A stretch of 64,000 nucleotides of DNA from Nocardia aobensis NBRC 100429 (GTDB lineage Bacteria > Actinomycetota > Actinomycetes > Mycobacteriales > Mycobacteriaceae). Every line of letters begins with the position of its first letter. The stretch's first letter is position 1. Positions 17,569 to 26,997 of this stretch are shown here, piece by piece. The DNA lies in contig NZ_BAFQ01000162.1 of assembly GCF_000308375.1 (NCBI RefSeq), forward strand, positions 1-64,000, written 5' to 3'. A model generated the notes under the pieces. That model did no database searches, was not told the origin of the DNA, and saw nothing but the letters and a program-made list of their open reading frames with translations. The position numbers were made by a program, and so were the translations under genes.

Positions 17569-18810
17569 CTAACAGCACTCGGCAGTCAGTCGTCGCAACA
17601 TGGTCGTGAAGGCCTTGCCCTCGGCCGATGCGGCCCAAACCGAGCGACCGAGAAAGTAGTTACGGTAAGCGATCCGGGCATTGCGCACCTGCCGACGAGG
17701 CGGAATCGTAAGAAAGTAATCGATTTCGGACAATTCGTAGACGATGTGCACGAGTGGGAAGAGGTCCGGCAAGACATCGCGCTCGACCCGATGCAGCGGC
17801 CGGATCTCGCCGTAACCCCGCAGGAACGCGGCGAGCTGCGCGGCCTGCACGCGGGCCGGGCCGCCCGCCGCGACCGAGAGCCAGTCGATCGCGAAGCGTT
17901 CGATCGCGGTGGCGATATCGAAGACGGCCACGGTCCGGTTCGCGAGACCGAAATCCAGGACGGTGGCGATCCCGCCGTCCGACCAGAGCAGGTTCGTGCC
18001 GTGCCAATCGTTGTGGGTCCACAGCGCGGGCAGGGTCGCGACCGCGGCGGACAGGTCGTCGACTGCCGGGCCGTCGGGGGCCGTATCCGCCGACGTATGG
18101 CCATCGGCGTACTGCGCGACGATCGGTTCCCAGTCCGCTCGCCAGTGTCGCGCTGCCAGGAATCGGGCGACGGGCGGGCGGTGCGCGGCGTATCGCTCGA
18201 TGCCGGCGATGGGATCGGTGCACAGCGCGGCCGACAGCGGATGCGGCGGGCGCTCCGGTGCCTCGAATCCGGTGGCCGCCAGATGCAGGCGGGCCAGCAT
18301 CGCGCCGGCCGCGGTCGCATCGGCGAGCGAGTGATACGGACTCCACGAGAAGTCGTCGCGATAGCGGTCCGCACCGATCCCGAGTTCCTGGATCTCGTAG
18401 GTGAACTCACCGTGCTGCTGTACGGATCGCACCCGCGGAATCGGGATGCCTTGTCCGCGAAGGTGATTCATGAACGCATATTCGGGAGCGAGGGTGCCGG
18501 GATCGCGCAGGGCCGAGGGCATCCGCTTCACCACCACGCGCGTGCCGTCGCCGAGGCGCACCCGCGCCGTGGCGGACAGCGGACGGCGGCTGTGCCATTC
18601 GATCACGAGAGCGCCGCCGGACTCGGCCCCGGTGGCGATATCGCCGCGGGCGGTGCCCATCCGGCCACGCGGAACCTCGGCCGTTTCCGCCAGCAGCGTT
18701 GTCAGCTCCCCGGTCGTCAGCGGCGGGAAATCGGGTGCGGCCGAACCGCTTTCTCCCATCGCGAAGACCGAATCAGCGGCGTTCGCGAAGTCACCGGATG
18801 GGGAGTTCAT
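17569..18810 (-). CDS. APH-fold phosphotransferase between two permeases
   Basis: 413 residues of the aminoglycoside phosphotransferase / choline kinase fold. Kinase motifs: VVVKRMPSAL (ATP-binding lysine), the catalytic loop HNDWHGTNLL and metal-binding DFG in VLDFGLANRT. The extra C-terminal region (YELSEIDYFLTIPPRRQVRNA) resembles the group that phosphorylates small hydroxylated metabolites rather than antibiotics. It lies 10 bp after the NCS1 permease and 28 bp before the APC permease, so it probably phosphorylates an imported compound. Resistance function is not supported by anything here. Substrate unknown. Confidence 0.8.
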   Translation of the reverse strand: MNSPSGDFANAADSVFAMGESGSAAPDFPPLTTGELTTLLAETAEVPRGRMGTARGDIATGAESGGALVIEWHSRRPLSATARVRLGDGTRVVVKRMPSALRDPGTLAPEYAFMNHLRGQGIPIPRVRSVQQHGEFTYEIQELGIGADRYRDDFSWSPYHSLADATAAGAMLARLHLAATGFEAPERPPHPLSAALCTDPIAGIERYAAHRPPVARFLAARHWRADWEPIVAQYADGHTSADTAPDGPAVDDLSAAVATLPALWTHNDWHGTNLLWSDGGIATVLDFGLANRTVAVFDIATAIERFAIDWLSVAAGGPARVQAAQLAAFLRGYGEIRPLHRVERDVLPDLFPLVHIVYELSEIDYFLTIPPRRQVRNARIAYRNYFLGRSVWAASAEGKAFTTMLRRLTAECC

Positions 18811-18820
18811 GCCCTGCAAC

Positions 18821-20197
18821 TCACGACGTGCGCGCGCGCTCGCGGACGCCCCGCACACATTCGAGACGGGCCAGCACACCGGTACACGCGGCCGCGGCCA
18901 GGAACGAATACAGCGACGCGGAGGACCACCAGCCCGGGTGCACACCGGCGATGTCCTGTACCCGCAGCCAGATCCGCGCCCACCAATCCACCGAGCCCGG
19001 ATTGAGCACCTGGTACACCACGAAGCCCAGCAACCACGGCAGCAGCAGCAGCGGTCGGGCCGGAGCGGTTTCGGACAGATCCCACCCGCGCCGGCCGCGA
19101 CCGAAGAAGTAGTCGACCACCAGCACCGCGCACAGCGGAACGAACACCGAGCCGATCAGCAGCAGGAAATTCGAGAATCCGGTGAAGTCGTGCACGCCCA
19201 TCGCCAGCACGGTCGCGAGCGCACCCACCGCCGCGGCCAGGACGCGCCGATCCACGCGCGGCAACAGATTCTGCAGCGACATCGCGGTGGAGTACACATT
19301 GGCGAACGACTGATCCGATTCCCGCAGCACGAGCACCGCGAAGAACAGCCATCCGGCCGCGACGCCGAGGAAGGTGTCGAAGATCCGGTCCGGATCGCCG
19401 CCGGCCTGCAGCAGCGCGACGATGCCGAGCAGATAACACCAGGTCTGCGCGATCGAATAGCCGACCATCGCGGCCCCGGTGGCGGCGCGGGCGCCGCGGG
19501 CGTGCCGGGTGTAGTCGGCGGCCAGCGGCACGAACGACACCGCCACCGCCAGGGCGGTGTCCACGCCGGGGAAGAATCCGCTCCACGACGTGCCCGTCAC
19601 CGGCGGCAGCGGTTGACGCAGGAACTGAATCGTGAACCAGCCCATGGCCACGGCCACCGCGATCGTCACGTACTTGCGCAGAATGTGCAGCACGTTCAAC
19701 GGCCAGATCGCCATCGCGGTACACAGCACGCCGGCGCCGATGATCACCGCGCCGTGCGGCAGCTTCCCGTGCGTGAGAGCCGCGACCCCGCCCGCGATCA
19801 CGGTCAGCTCGAACACGCCCCATCCGATGCACTGCACGATGTTGGCGACGGTCGGCACATACGAGAGCCGGGTGCCGAACAGTCCGCGGAAGTTCGCCAT
19901 CGCGGGCGCGCCGGTGCGCGCGCCGACCGCACCGGCGGCCGCCACCATCGCGGTGCCCAGCACGGTGCCCACCGCGGTGGCGAGTACGGCCGCCGCCACC
20001 GGCAACTGCGGATGGCCGGCCGGCTGCAGCACGTAGAAGGCCCCGGTGAAGCCGATCAGGCTCACCCCGAGGTTGGCCCAGAACGCGGCCTGGTCCCCGA
20101 AGGACAGGGTGCGTGGCGGCGCGGTGGTCAGCAGCAGCGGGGCCTCGGCCGAGCGGTCTCCCGGCTGCTCGGGCAGAGTCGTCATAGCGGCATTCAT
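18821..20197 (-). CDS. NCS1-family cytosine/purine permease
   Basis: 458 residues and about 12 transmembrane helices. The first helix region (FGDQAAFWANLGVSLIGF), the FVPLAADYTRHARG segment and the FSNFLLLIGSVFVPLCAVLV helix mark the CodB/purine-cytosine permease branch. The start is ATG 20197, with ATG 20185 as an alternative; neither has a clear ribosome site. It is first in the operon with the kinase and the APC permease, and divergent from the GT87 gene across 72 bp. Likely imports a nucleobase or related ring compound. Confidence 0.87.
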   Translation of the reverse strand: MNAAMTTLPEQPGDRSAEAPLLLTTAPPRTLSFGDQAAFWANLGVSLIGFTGAFYVLQPAGHPQLPVAAAVLATAVGTVLGTAMVAAAGAVGARTGAPAMANFRGLFGTRLSYVPTVANIVQCIGWGVFELTVIAGGVAALTHGKLPHGAVIIGAGVLCTAMAIWPLNVLHILRKYVTIAVAVAMGWFTIQFLRQPLPPVTGTSWSGFFPGVDTALAVAVSFVPLAADYTRHARGARAATGAAMVGYSIAQTWCYLLGIVALLQAGGDPDRIFDTFLGVAAGWLFFAVLVLRESDQSFANVYSTAMSLQNLLPRVDRRVLAAAVGALATVLAMGVHDFTGFSNFLLLIGSVFVPLCAVLVVDYFFGRGRRGWDLSETAPARPLLLLPWLLGFVVYQVLNPGSVDWWARIWLRVQDIAGVHPGWWSSASLYSFLAAAACTGVLARLECVRGVRERARTS

Positions 20198-20269
20198 GCT
20201 ATCGGGATGTCCGGTGGAAATTCGCCCCCAGCTTCGCTCCGGCGCCCGGAGTCGGTAACCTCGTCCCGG

Positions 20270-21574
20270 ATGGTTAGCGTCTCCACATCCGCCCGGCCGC
20301 TGCCGGAGCCTCGCGTGCCGGGAGCCCACCGCATCGGTCGGCTCGTCTGGCTGGTTCCGGTACTGCTGGTCGCCCTGAGCGTTTTCTGGCTGTTGCGGCC
20401 CAGCTGGCCGCTGCTGCCGATCAAGCGCGAATTCATCGACCTCCAGGTGTATCGCCTGGGCGTGCAGGCGATGTGGGACGGCGCCGATATGTACGGCAGC
20501 CTGCCGAAGACCACGCTCGGGATCAGCCTGCCGTTCATCTATCCGCCCTTCGCCGCGGTGGCGCTGGGACCGTTCGCGCTGCTGCCGTGGAATGCCGCGG
20601 CGATCAGTTTCTTCGTGGTTTCCACGCTGGCGCTGGCGATCACTCTCTATCTGGTGGCACGCCGGGTCTGGGGCAGCGGCGGCACCGAGGTGGTGCTGTG
20701 GGCGAGCGCCTGCGCGATTCCGCTGGGCATGCTGCTGGAACCGGTGCATTCGACGCTGGATTTCGGACAGGTCAATCTGCTGCTGATGGTGCTGGTCGCC
20801 GCGGACTGCCTGCCCAAACGCACTCGCTGGCCGCGCGGCATGCTGGTCGGGATCGCCGCGGCGATCAAACTGACACCGGCCGCGTTCGTCCTCTATTTCC
20901 TGGTGCGGCGTGACTATCGCTCGGCGATCACCGCGGCGATCACCGGTGCCGTCGCGAGCGCTATCGCCTTCGCCGTGATGCCGCACGAATCGGTGAAGTA
21001 CTGGTTCGGCGGGATGGGCAATGTCTCCGGGCTCAGCGGTTCGGCCTTCCGGACCAATCAGTCGATCCAGGGCGTGCTCTCGCGCTTCCAGGTCCCCGAA
21101 CCGGCCTTCACCGCCCTGTGGGCGCTGCTGAGTCTGGCGCTGCTGGTCCTGGTGGTGGCGGCGATGCGGCGCGCGGTGGCCGATCCGGCGCTCGCCCTGG
21201 CCTTCAATGCCGTCTTCACCCTGCTGGTTTCGCCGATTTCGTGGTCGCATCACTGGGTCTGGATCGCGCCGGGCCTGCTGGCCGCCGTCGGTGTGGCGAC
21301 TCGGCTGCCGCGGCGGCCGGCGATGATCTGGTACGCGATCATCATCGCGACCGCGGTCGTGTTCACCATCGGCCCGCAGAACTGGGAACCCGGCGACAAC
21401 AACCGCGAACTGGCCTGGACACCGTGGCAGCATCTGGTCGGCGACACCTATGTGTGGCTGAGCGTGCTGCTGGTCGCCCTGTACGTCGTGACCGGACCGC
21501 GGCCCACGACGCAGGAACCGCTGTTGCCCGCGTCGCTGCGTTCGCTGCGGACCAAGGTGCCCACCGAGTCCTGA
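20270..21574 (+). CDS. GT87 polyprenol-phosphate-mannose-dependent mannosyltransferase
   Basis: 434 residues, multi-spanning (about 10 helices), of the GT87 alpha-1,2-mannosyltransferase family that includes PimE and Rv2181. After the first helix comes FIDLQVYRLGVQAMWDGADM with the conserved aspartate of the GT-C catalytic loop, then SLPFIYPPFAAVALGPFALL and SISW-type helices (LVSPISWSHHWVWIAP). Such enzymes add mannose from C35/C50-P-mannose to PIMs or lipoarabinomannan on the outer membrane face. Which step this one performs cannot be told. Presence of the family fits a mycolata organism. Confidence 0.85.
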   Translation: MVSVSTSARPLPEPRVPGAHRIGRLVWLVPVLLVALSVFWLLRPSWPLLPIKREFIDLQVYRLGVQAMWDGADMYGSLPKTTLGISLPFIYPPFAAVALGPFALLPWNAAAISFFVVSTLALAITLYLVARRVWGSGGTEVVLWASACAIPLGMLLEPVHSTLDFGQVNLLLMVLVAADCLPKRTRWPRGMLVGIAAAIKLTPAAFVLYFLVRRDYRSAITAAITGAVASAIAFAVMPHESVKYWFGGMGNVSGLSGSAFRTNQSIQGVLSRFQVPEPAFTALWALLSLALLVLVVAAMRRAVADPALALAFNAVFTLLVSPISWSHHWVWIAPGLLAAVGVATRLPRRPAMIWYAIIIATAVVFTIGPQNWEPGDNNRELAWTPWQHLVGDTYVWLSVLLVALYVVTGPRPTTQEPLLPASLRSLRTKVPTES

Positions 21575-21711
21575 GCCCGACACGCCAGGCGCAATCGATC
21601 GGTAAATCTCCCGGCCACCGTCCGCCAACTGCGACCCGGTGACGGCGACACACCACCGGTGATTCCACAACACCCCGGTCACGCTGCATTTCCGTCGTAC
21701 CGTAGATAAAT

Positions 21712-22575
21712 ATGGACGACAACACGCCGACCGCGGAAGGTGACGCCACCCGCCCGGATCGGCAGCTGATCCGGCGGCGAGAGCAAGCTTGGAGCAACTA
21801 CCAGCGGGCGTGCGCCGAACTCGCCGGGACCCGGATCCGCGCCAATCTCGACGGATGGAAACGCTGGCTGCGCATCCTGCCGGGCGCGGCGGTCGATCAG
21901 GCCGAACGCCGCCGCGACGAGATCCGGGCCGAACTGGCCCGCCATTGCGTCGGGGCCGACGACCAGGTGTGGGGCGTGCTGTCGGGCGGCGACACCGGAA
22001 CCTTCGGCGGCTGTTTCGGACTCGAGCACACCATCGGTCAGCTGGCCGAGCTCTACGGCAAGACCGACTCGCACTGGGTGCGCGCACTACGCGAGACGGC
22101 CCGCCGGACCACCGATATCCGGCCGCTCGCCGCCGACGGGGACCGTTCGGCCGTCAGCGATCTCACCGAGCGCGTGGTGCAAGCCGTCCGCATGGCGCCC
22201 GACGACGAGGCCCGGCGCCGGCTCACCGTCCACTTACCCGGCGAGGTGCGGCCGGTGCCCGCGGATCCGGCGGCGCTGGCCGAGAAACAGGGACCGGCAA
22301 CGGTCCAGTTCGAGATCTATGCCAGCACGATCAAACTCGACCACATCGATGTGATTCCGCCGCTGCGCCGGATGGGCCTGGGCACCGCGACGCTGCGCCA
22401 TCTGTGCCGGACCGCCGACGCGCACGGCATGCATATCGTCGCGCAGCTGGTGCCCACCTTCCGCGACGACGATTCGGCGGTCCCGATTCTGGCGCGCTGG
22501 TTCCGCGAACAGGGTTTCGAGGTGACCGAACGGCTGGGCGGGCGGGTCGTGCGGGCCCCCGCCAGCATCCGCTAG
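21712..22575 (+). CDS. Hypothetical protein with C-terminal GNAT-like domain
   Basis: 287 residues. The N-terminal ~180 residues are charged and helical without a recognised domain. The C-terminal ~100 residues (FEIYASTIKLDHIDVIPPLR, then RRMGLGTATLRHLCRTADAH) have the beta4-alpha3 pattern and the R-x-x-G-x-G/A acetyl-CoA loop of GNAT acetyltransferases, here RRMGLGT. Length and domain order suggest a protein- or small-molecule acetyltransferase with an unknown N-terminal partner domain. It stands alone on the plus strand. Confidence 0.65.
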   Translation: MDDNTPTAEGDATRPDRQLIRRREQAWSNYQRACAELAGTRIRANLDGWKRWLRILPGAAVDQAERRRDEIRAELARHCVGADDQVWGVLSGGDTGTFGGCFGLEHTIGQLAELYGKTDSHWVRALRETARRTTDIRPLAADGDRSAVSDLTERVVQAVRMAPDDEARRRLTVHLPGEVRPVPADPAALAEKQGPATVQFEIYASTIKLDHIDVIPPLRRMGLGTATLRHLCRTADAHGMHIVAQLVPTFRDDDSAVPILARWFREQGFEVTERLGGRVVRAPASIR

Positions 22576-22606
22576 CCGGCCGTCGCGAACCTGGTGCCGC
22601 GTCCGA

Positions 22607-23431
22607 TCACCTTGTGCGCGTGAGGAATTCACCGATCGCCGGGGCGAGTTCGGCGGCGACCGGATCGTTGCTCACGCCGGGCAGCTCCCGCAATTCGGCA
22701 TTGGGGAGCACCTCGGCCATCTTCTTGGCTCCCTTGGTCAGCGCCGGAGCGGAGCGATCACCGATCAGCAGCAGCGTCGGCTGGGTGAGCGTGGCCCAAT
22801 CCTCGGGCTGGATGGTCTGTCCGCGCGAAAACGGTTTCAGCACAGCGAAATCGTGGGCCGTCGAATCGGCGGTGGCGACCAGCTTCTTCCACACCGACGA
22901 CATCCGCATCACCGCGACGACCAGTTCCGGCACGCCCATCACCTTGGTCATGTAATACCGGACCGCACCGCCGCGTTTGCCCGCCGCGATGCGCTCGCGC
23001 AGCTTCTCCTCCGCATCCTTGGGCGGCACGTGATCCTTCGGGTCGACCACGAACGGCGGTTCGAAGGCGACGACGTCGGTGACCCCCGTGATCGCGCCCG
23101 AGCGCGCGGCCAGCAGCGCCAGTATCGCGCCCGAACCCCAGCCGAACAGGGCGGCCGATCCGCCCTCGGCCTCGACCAGCGCGCGAATGTCGGCGATTTC
23201 GTTGGCGCTGTCGTAGACACCCGGGGAGTCCGCGCTGTCGCCGCGGCCGCGGCGGTCGTAGTTGAGCACGCGCAGGCCGTAGTTCTCCGCCAGCGCCTGC
23301 GCCAGCTCGACGGTGTTGGGGACCTCCCGATAACCGAACGCGCCGCTGATCAGCACGACGGTTCCCGCACTACCGGAACCGATCCGGTCGAAGGCGATGG
23401 TGGTGCCGTCCTGCGACGTCACGGTCTGCAT
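22607..23431 (-). CDS. Alpha/beta-hydrolase fold protein lacking the serine nucleophile
   Basis: 274 residues with a normal alpha/beta-hydrolase outline: oxyanion region VVLISGAFGYRE, NYDRRGRGDS, a C-terminal TLLLIGDRSAPALTKGAKKM. At the nucleophile elbow the sequence is LFGWGSGAILAL (G97-W98-G99-S100-G101), where relatives read GHSSG or GMSSG. G99 occupies the nucleophile position, so the enzyme is probably not a hydrolase unless S100 substitutes. It may act as a binding protein or perform a non-hydrolytic reaction. It is divergent from the DUF1266 gene. Confidence 0.8.
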   Translation of the reverse strand: MQTVTSQDGTTIAFDRIGSGSAGTVVLISGAFGYREVPNTVELAQALAENYGLRVLNYDRRGRGDSADSPGVYDSANEIADIRALVEAEGGSAALFGWGSGAILALLAARSGAITGVTDVVAFEPPFVVDPKDHVPPKDAEEKLRERIAAGKRGGAVRYYMTKVMGVPELVVAVMRMSSVWKKLVATADSTAHDFAVLKPFSRGQTIQPEDWATLTQPTLLLIGDRSAPALTKGAKKMAEVLPNAELRELPGVSNDPVAAELAPAIGEFLTRTR

Positions 23432-23545
23432 GTCCTACTCCTTCGCGGGCCGGGGTTCGGTTCGAAAGTACGCGATGGGTTCGCGAGCACCGGCAGGGCC
23501 GGTCGGTAGGCTCGCACGGACAGTATTCACGGGCGAGGGGGTGCA

Positions 23546-24409
23546 GTGGTGACGATCATCGCCGGACCGCACGGACTGCCGCGCATCAGCGGATTTCCGA
23601 GTTCGGATTTCGATCCCGGCTCGGACAAGTGGTCGGGTGTCGCCATCGGCGAGGACCGCATCCGGGCACTGGCCATCGGCGCGTACTACGGCCGCAGCTG
23701 GAGCTCCTACAACGACACCGTCGCCTTTCAGCCCGAACACCCCGGAAGTTCGGAGACCCGGCGCGAATCCACCATCGAGGGCCTGCACGAATCGTGGGGT
23801 GTCGACAACGCCGAGGATGCGCGCGACACCATCGGCCGGCTGCTGAGCGGGATGCACGCACCGTTGTTCGCGATGGTGCATCCGCTGGCGACCGCGGCCG
23901 CTCAGGACACCACCCGCGTCGACCGCACCGGCCTCGCCGACAGCCACCGCGAATTCCTGCACACCGTGTCCGAGGTGCGCGGCTATCGCGGTGTCAACGG
24001 GATCGACCGCGACTACGACGCCTGGTTGCAGGCCATCAAATTCGGCATCGTCGATCGGCTGCCGCAGCCGCTGAACACCGACGCGACCGCCTGGGACCTC
24101 TCGCGCATCGTGTTCATCGCCCGGGCCGCGCACACCGCCGGATATCTGGACGAGGACGAGGCGTGGACGCTGCTGGGCCGCGCGCTCGCCAAAGCCCAGC
24201 AGCACTACCGCAATTGGCGGCAATTCGCGGCCGGCTTCCTCACCGGCGCCATCTTCTGGGCGGCCACCCAGGACCTCGCCGCGGCCAAGGAGCAGGTCGA
24301 CGAGCGCCGCTGGATGATCCGCGGACTGCTGATGCGCCCGTCGAGTCCGTGGCGGCGGGTGGCGCTGCATCCGGGCGCGCCGGTGTTCGGGCTCTCCCCG
24401 TTCCACTGA
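23546..24409 (+). CDS. DUF1266-containing protein
   Basis: 287 residues starting at tandem GTG codons (23546/23549) behind GGCGAGGGGG. The C-terminal half is DUF1266: WDLSRIVFIARAAHTAGYLD, EAWTLLGRALAKAQQHY and NWRQFAAGFLTGAIFW. In other bacteria DUF1266 proteins are cytoplasmic and of unknown role, sometimes near polymorphic-toxin loci. The last codons lie in a 13-bp direct repeat (TTCCACTGAGAGG twice, 24402-24427), which duplicates the stop codon region, a recent slippage. Confidence 0.75.
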   Translation: MVTIIAGPHGLPRISGFPSSDFDPGSDKWSGVAIGEDRIRALAIGAYYGRSWSSYNDTVAFQPEHPGSSETRRESTIEGLHESWGVDNAEDARDTIGRLLSGMHAPLFAMVHPLATAAAQDTTRVDRTGLADSHREFLHTVSEVRGYRGVNGIDRDYDAWLQAIKFGIVDRLPQPLNTDATAWDLSRIVFIARAAHTAGYLDEDEAWTLLGRALAKAQQHYRNWRQFAAGFLTGAIFWAATQDLAAAKEQVDERRWMIRGLLMRPSSPWRRVALHPGAPVFGLSPFH

Positions 24410-24443
24410 GAGGTTCCACTGAGAGGCGGCTACTGCGGGGCGG

Positions 24444-25325
24444 TTACTGCGGCATCGCGCGCAGAATGCCGACGCCCTCCCATTTGAACTGCTCGGTGTC
24501 GACCATGCCGAGTTTGCGCCGCTCCACCAGCAACTGCCATTCGCCGAACAGGTCCAGCGAGGACGGGCGCGCCATCACGATCGAGCCGTCGACATGTTCG
24601 ATCTCGCAGGCCAGCCGCACGGCGCCGTCGACGCGCAGCAGATCCTCGGCCTCGGTGGAGACGAATTCCAGATCCGTATTGCCGTCCGAAATGCGCAGCG
24701 TCGCCACCGATCCGGGCGGCCCCGCCACATCGGTGCGATCCAGCGCGGCCACCGGGAACTCGTAGGTCGCCCCGGCCGAGACGAACAACAGCCGCAGGGT
24801 GGTGATCACGACCAGCCCCGGCGCCCCGCGATGACCGCACGGCGCGCATTCGAGGACGTATTCGTCCGGGCGGGCGTAGGCGTGCAGGGCCGCCAGCTCG
24901 CGCGCGCACAGTTCCGGTGTGCGCATCCGCTCGGCCGCACGCGACACATCGGGGCGGATCGGACCGTACTGCCCCGGAACCGGCCGGGGCGGAGCCAGAT
25001 TCGGCCGCTGCCGCACGATCCGTCGCATCTCGAGCAGATCGTCGCCGATCGCGCGGACGAGTGTGGCCGCCTGCGTGAATACCTCGGATTCGAGGAAGAT
25101 CGTCGCCGGATTACGCCGGGTGGCAACGTTTTTGATCACATAGTCCGGCGCCCGGAAATACAGCAGGATCAGCAGGTCACCGCTGTCGGCTTCGGCGAGG
25201 CAGGCGTCGCGCAGATCGCAGACCCGCACATCCATGGCGACATCGTCGTCGACGCCCAGCGGTGTGGTGGTGATCCGCCCGTCGGCATATCTGACCGCGG
25301 TCCGACGCCCCCACACCTCCAGCAC
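24444..25325 (-). CDS. Hypothetical protein with a possible PH/GRAM-like C-terminal domain
   Basis: 293 residues, not recognised. Residues about 165-260 (ARPDEYVLECAPCGHRGAPG then LVVITTLRLLFVSAGATYEF) have the pattern of bacterial PH/GRAM-like domains: a Cys-containing hairpin, then beta strands ending in a basic LRLLFV strand. The N-terminal half is mixed alpha/beta with VWGRRTAVRYADGRITTTPL. No signal peptide or transmembrane helix. Convergent with the DUF1266 gene and separated by 34 bp. Function unknown. Confidence 0.65.
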   Translation of the reverse strand: MLEVWGRRTAVRYADGRITTTPLGVDDDVAMDVRVCDLRDACLAEADSGDLLILLYFRAPDYVIKNVATRRNPATIFLESEVFTQAATLVRAIGDDLLEMRRIVRQRPNLAPPRPVPGQYGPIRPDVSRAAERMRTPELCARELAALHAYARPDEYVLECAPCGHRGAPGLVVITTLRLLFVSAGATYEFPVAALDRTDVAGPPGSVATLRISDGNTDLEFVSTEAEDLLRVDGAVRLACEIEHVDGSIVMARPSSLDLFGEWQLLVERRKLGMVDTEQFKWEGVGILRAMPQ

Positions 25326-25419
25326 TGCCGCATCCTCCCCACTCCGACCCGGTGAGACCTCATCGGGGACGGATTCTACCGAGAGACCCCCCTCGTTCCG
25401 GGTATCCGGGGAACGCCGA

Positions 25420-25515
25420 TCAGAGGTTACCGGCGAACATGCTCGCGAGGCCGGTGGCGGTCGCCACGGCGGCGCTGCCCGTACTGAGTGCGGCGATGAG
25501 AAGTGCGATGATCAC
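25420..25515 (-). CDS. 31-residue hydrophobic peptide
   Basis: GTG 25515 to TGA 25420, preceded by GAAAGG at 8-nt spacing. The peptide begins MIIALLIAALSTGSAAVATA and ends LASMFAGNL: a single membrane-spanning segment with no charged residue. It lies in a 410-bp gap between two larger genes, with its own ribosome site. Could be a small membrane protein, a leader or a type I toxin-like peptide; I cannot choose. Real coding status rests only on the ribosome site and composition. Confidence 0.5.
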   Translation of the reverse strand: MIIALLIAALSTGSAAVATATGLASMFAGNL

Positions 25516-25735
25516 GGTCCCGACCTTTCGATATGGTGCATACGCTCGAAACGTACTGCGGCCCAAGGCTCTTCACCAGCGCCCGGGCGCGATTCACGGC
25601 AACCTCCCCGCCCATCGACAGCACATTGCCAGCAAGGCCGGCGCCGCGGTGTGTCGCCCGGGATCGCCGGTCCGGCGCGACACGCGAACCGGATGAGCGT
25701 GTCCGGCCCGTGAACTGGAATGGCACACTGGCCGA

Positions 25736-26758
25736 ATGCTCGGTGTACAACCGGAGACCACCGAAATCGCGGAGCCGACCGTCCCACGGCGGGTGATCCG
25801 TTATGCCGTGCGGTTCGCCTACCTGGCGGCCCTGGCCGTGGCCCTGATCACCGGAGCACTTCCCGGTGGCCGCGTCCAGGAGGCGGCATGGATGATCGGC
25901 GGGGTCCTCGCCTTCACCATCGATCGGCCCTGGCGCCAGCACATCCGGGTACTGACCGACTGGCTGCCGCTGATCGCGGCGCTCATGGTCTACGACTACA
26001 CCCGCGACCTCGCCGACAAACTCGGCATGCCGCTGCGCATGCACGAACTCGTCGACATCGACCGCTGGATGTTCGGCGGCACCGTGCCGACGATCTGGTT
26101 GCAGGACCATCTGGCCGGCGACGGTCAGCCCTGGTGGACACCGATCATCGGCGTCGTCTACACGACCCACTTCATCCTGCCCTGGGCCGTCGCGGCGATC
26201 TTCTACGTCTACTCCCGGCCGCTGTGGGTCCGGTACATGCGCCGGATTCTGCTGCTGTCGTATCTGGCGCTGGTCACCTACGTGCTGGTGCCCGCGGCGC
26301 CGCCCTGGTACGCCGGGCGCGAAGGAGCCATCCCGGAACACGTCCGCCGCATATCCGGTTTCGGGCTCGGCGTGGTCGATCCCGATGTGAGCGCGCAATG
26401 GCTCGAGGATCACGGCAACTACTTCGCGGCCGTGCCGTCACTCCATACGGCGTTCTCGGTGCTGGTGGCCGCCACGCTGTGGCCGCTGACGCGACAGTGG
26501 TGGCTGCGCGCGATCCTGGTGGTCTATCCGTGCGCGATGGGCTTCACTCTCGTCTACGGCGGCGAGCACTGGGTCTTCGATGTGCTGCTCGGCGGCGTGT
26601 ACACCGCGGTCACGATCCTGATCACCCGCATGTGGGAGAACTGGCGGGCCGGCCGGGCCCTGCTCGGTCCGCTCCCCGAGGTCGGCCGCGGTGACGGGCC
26701 GCGGACGACCCCGGCGGCGGCATCGCGGGCGAACGGCGCCGAACTCGATCCGGTGTGA
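25736..26758 (+). CDS. PAP2-superfamily membrane protein (Aur1/IPC-synthase-like)
   Basis: 340 residues and about six transmembrane helices. The PAP2 catalytic set is present in the layout of the inositol phosphotransferase-like branch: AAVPSLHTAFS (234-241) and YGGEHWVFDVLLG with H278 and D282. The upstream MHELVDIDRWMFGGTVPT segment is typical of actinobacterial members. The family includes phosphatases and transferases of phospholipid head groups such as phosphoinositol; the latter would suit PIM-making bacteria, but this is inference. The C-terminal ~40 residues are a cytoplasmic tail. Confidence 0.85.
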   Translation: MLGVQPETTEIAEPTVPRRVIRYAVRFAYLAALAVALITGALPGGRVQEAAWMIGGVLAFTIDRPWRQHIRVLTDWLPLIAALMVYDYTRDLADKLGMPLRMHELVDIDRWMFGGTVPTIWLQDHLAGDGQPWWTPIIGVVYTTHFILPWAVAAIFYVYSRPLWVRYMRRILLLSYLALVTYVLVPAAPPWYAGREGAIPEHVRRISGFGLGVVDPDVSAQWLEDHGNYFAAVPSLHTAFSVLVAATLWPLTRQWWLRAILVVYPCAMGFTLVYGGEHWVFDVLLGGVYTAVTILITRMWENWRAGRALLGPLPEVGRGDGPRTTPAAASRANGAELDPV

Positions 26759-26997
26759 CGAGCGTCTCTCCGCTTCGCGCTCTGCGGAACAGCCGCAGGT
26801 CGTTCCCTGTTTCTCGCGGCTATCGCCGCACTTCGGAGCGGAAAATCGGGTGCTCGCGTGCGCGATGCGCCGGAATACTTGCGCGACACCGATGAGTTGA
26901 GTGGGTCACGGTCGTCAGGTCTGGTGTGGCGTTCGAGGCACAGACGGTGACTCGACGTCGGTCAGACATTCCGCGTTCGCGACACCCGGAGGTACAG

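Noticed and set aside
17569..18810. Aminoglycoside resistance gene
   Set aside because: The APH fold is present, but operon context with two permeases points to a metabolic kinase.
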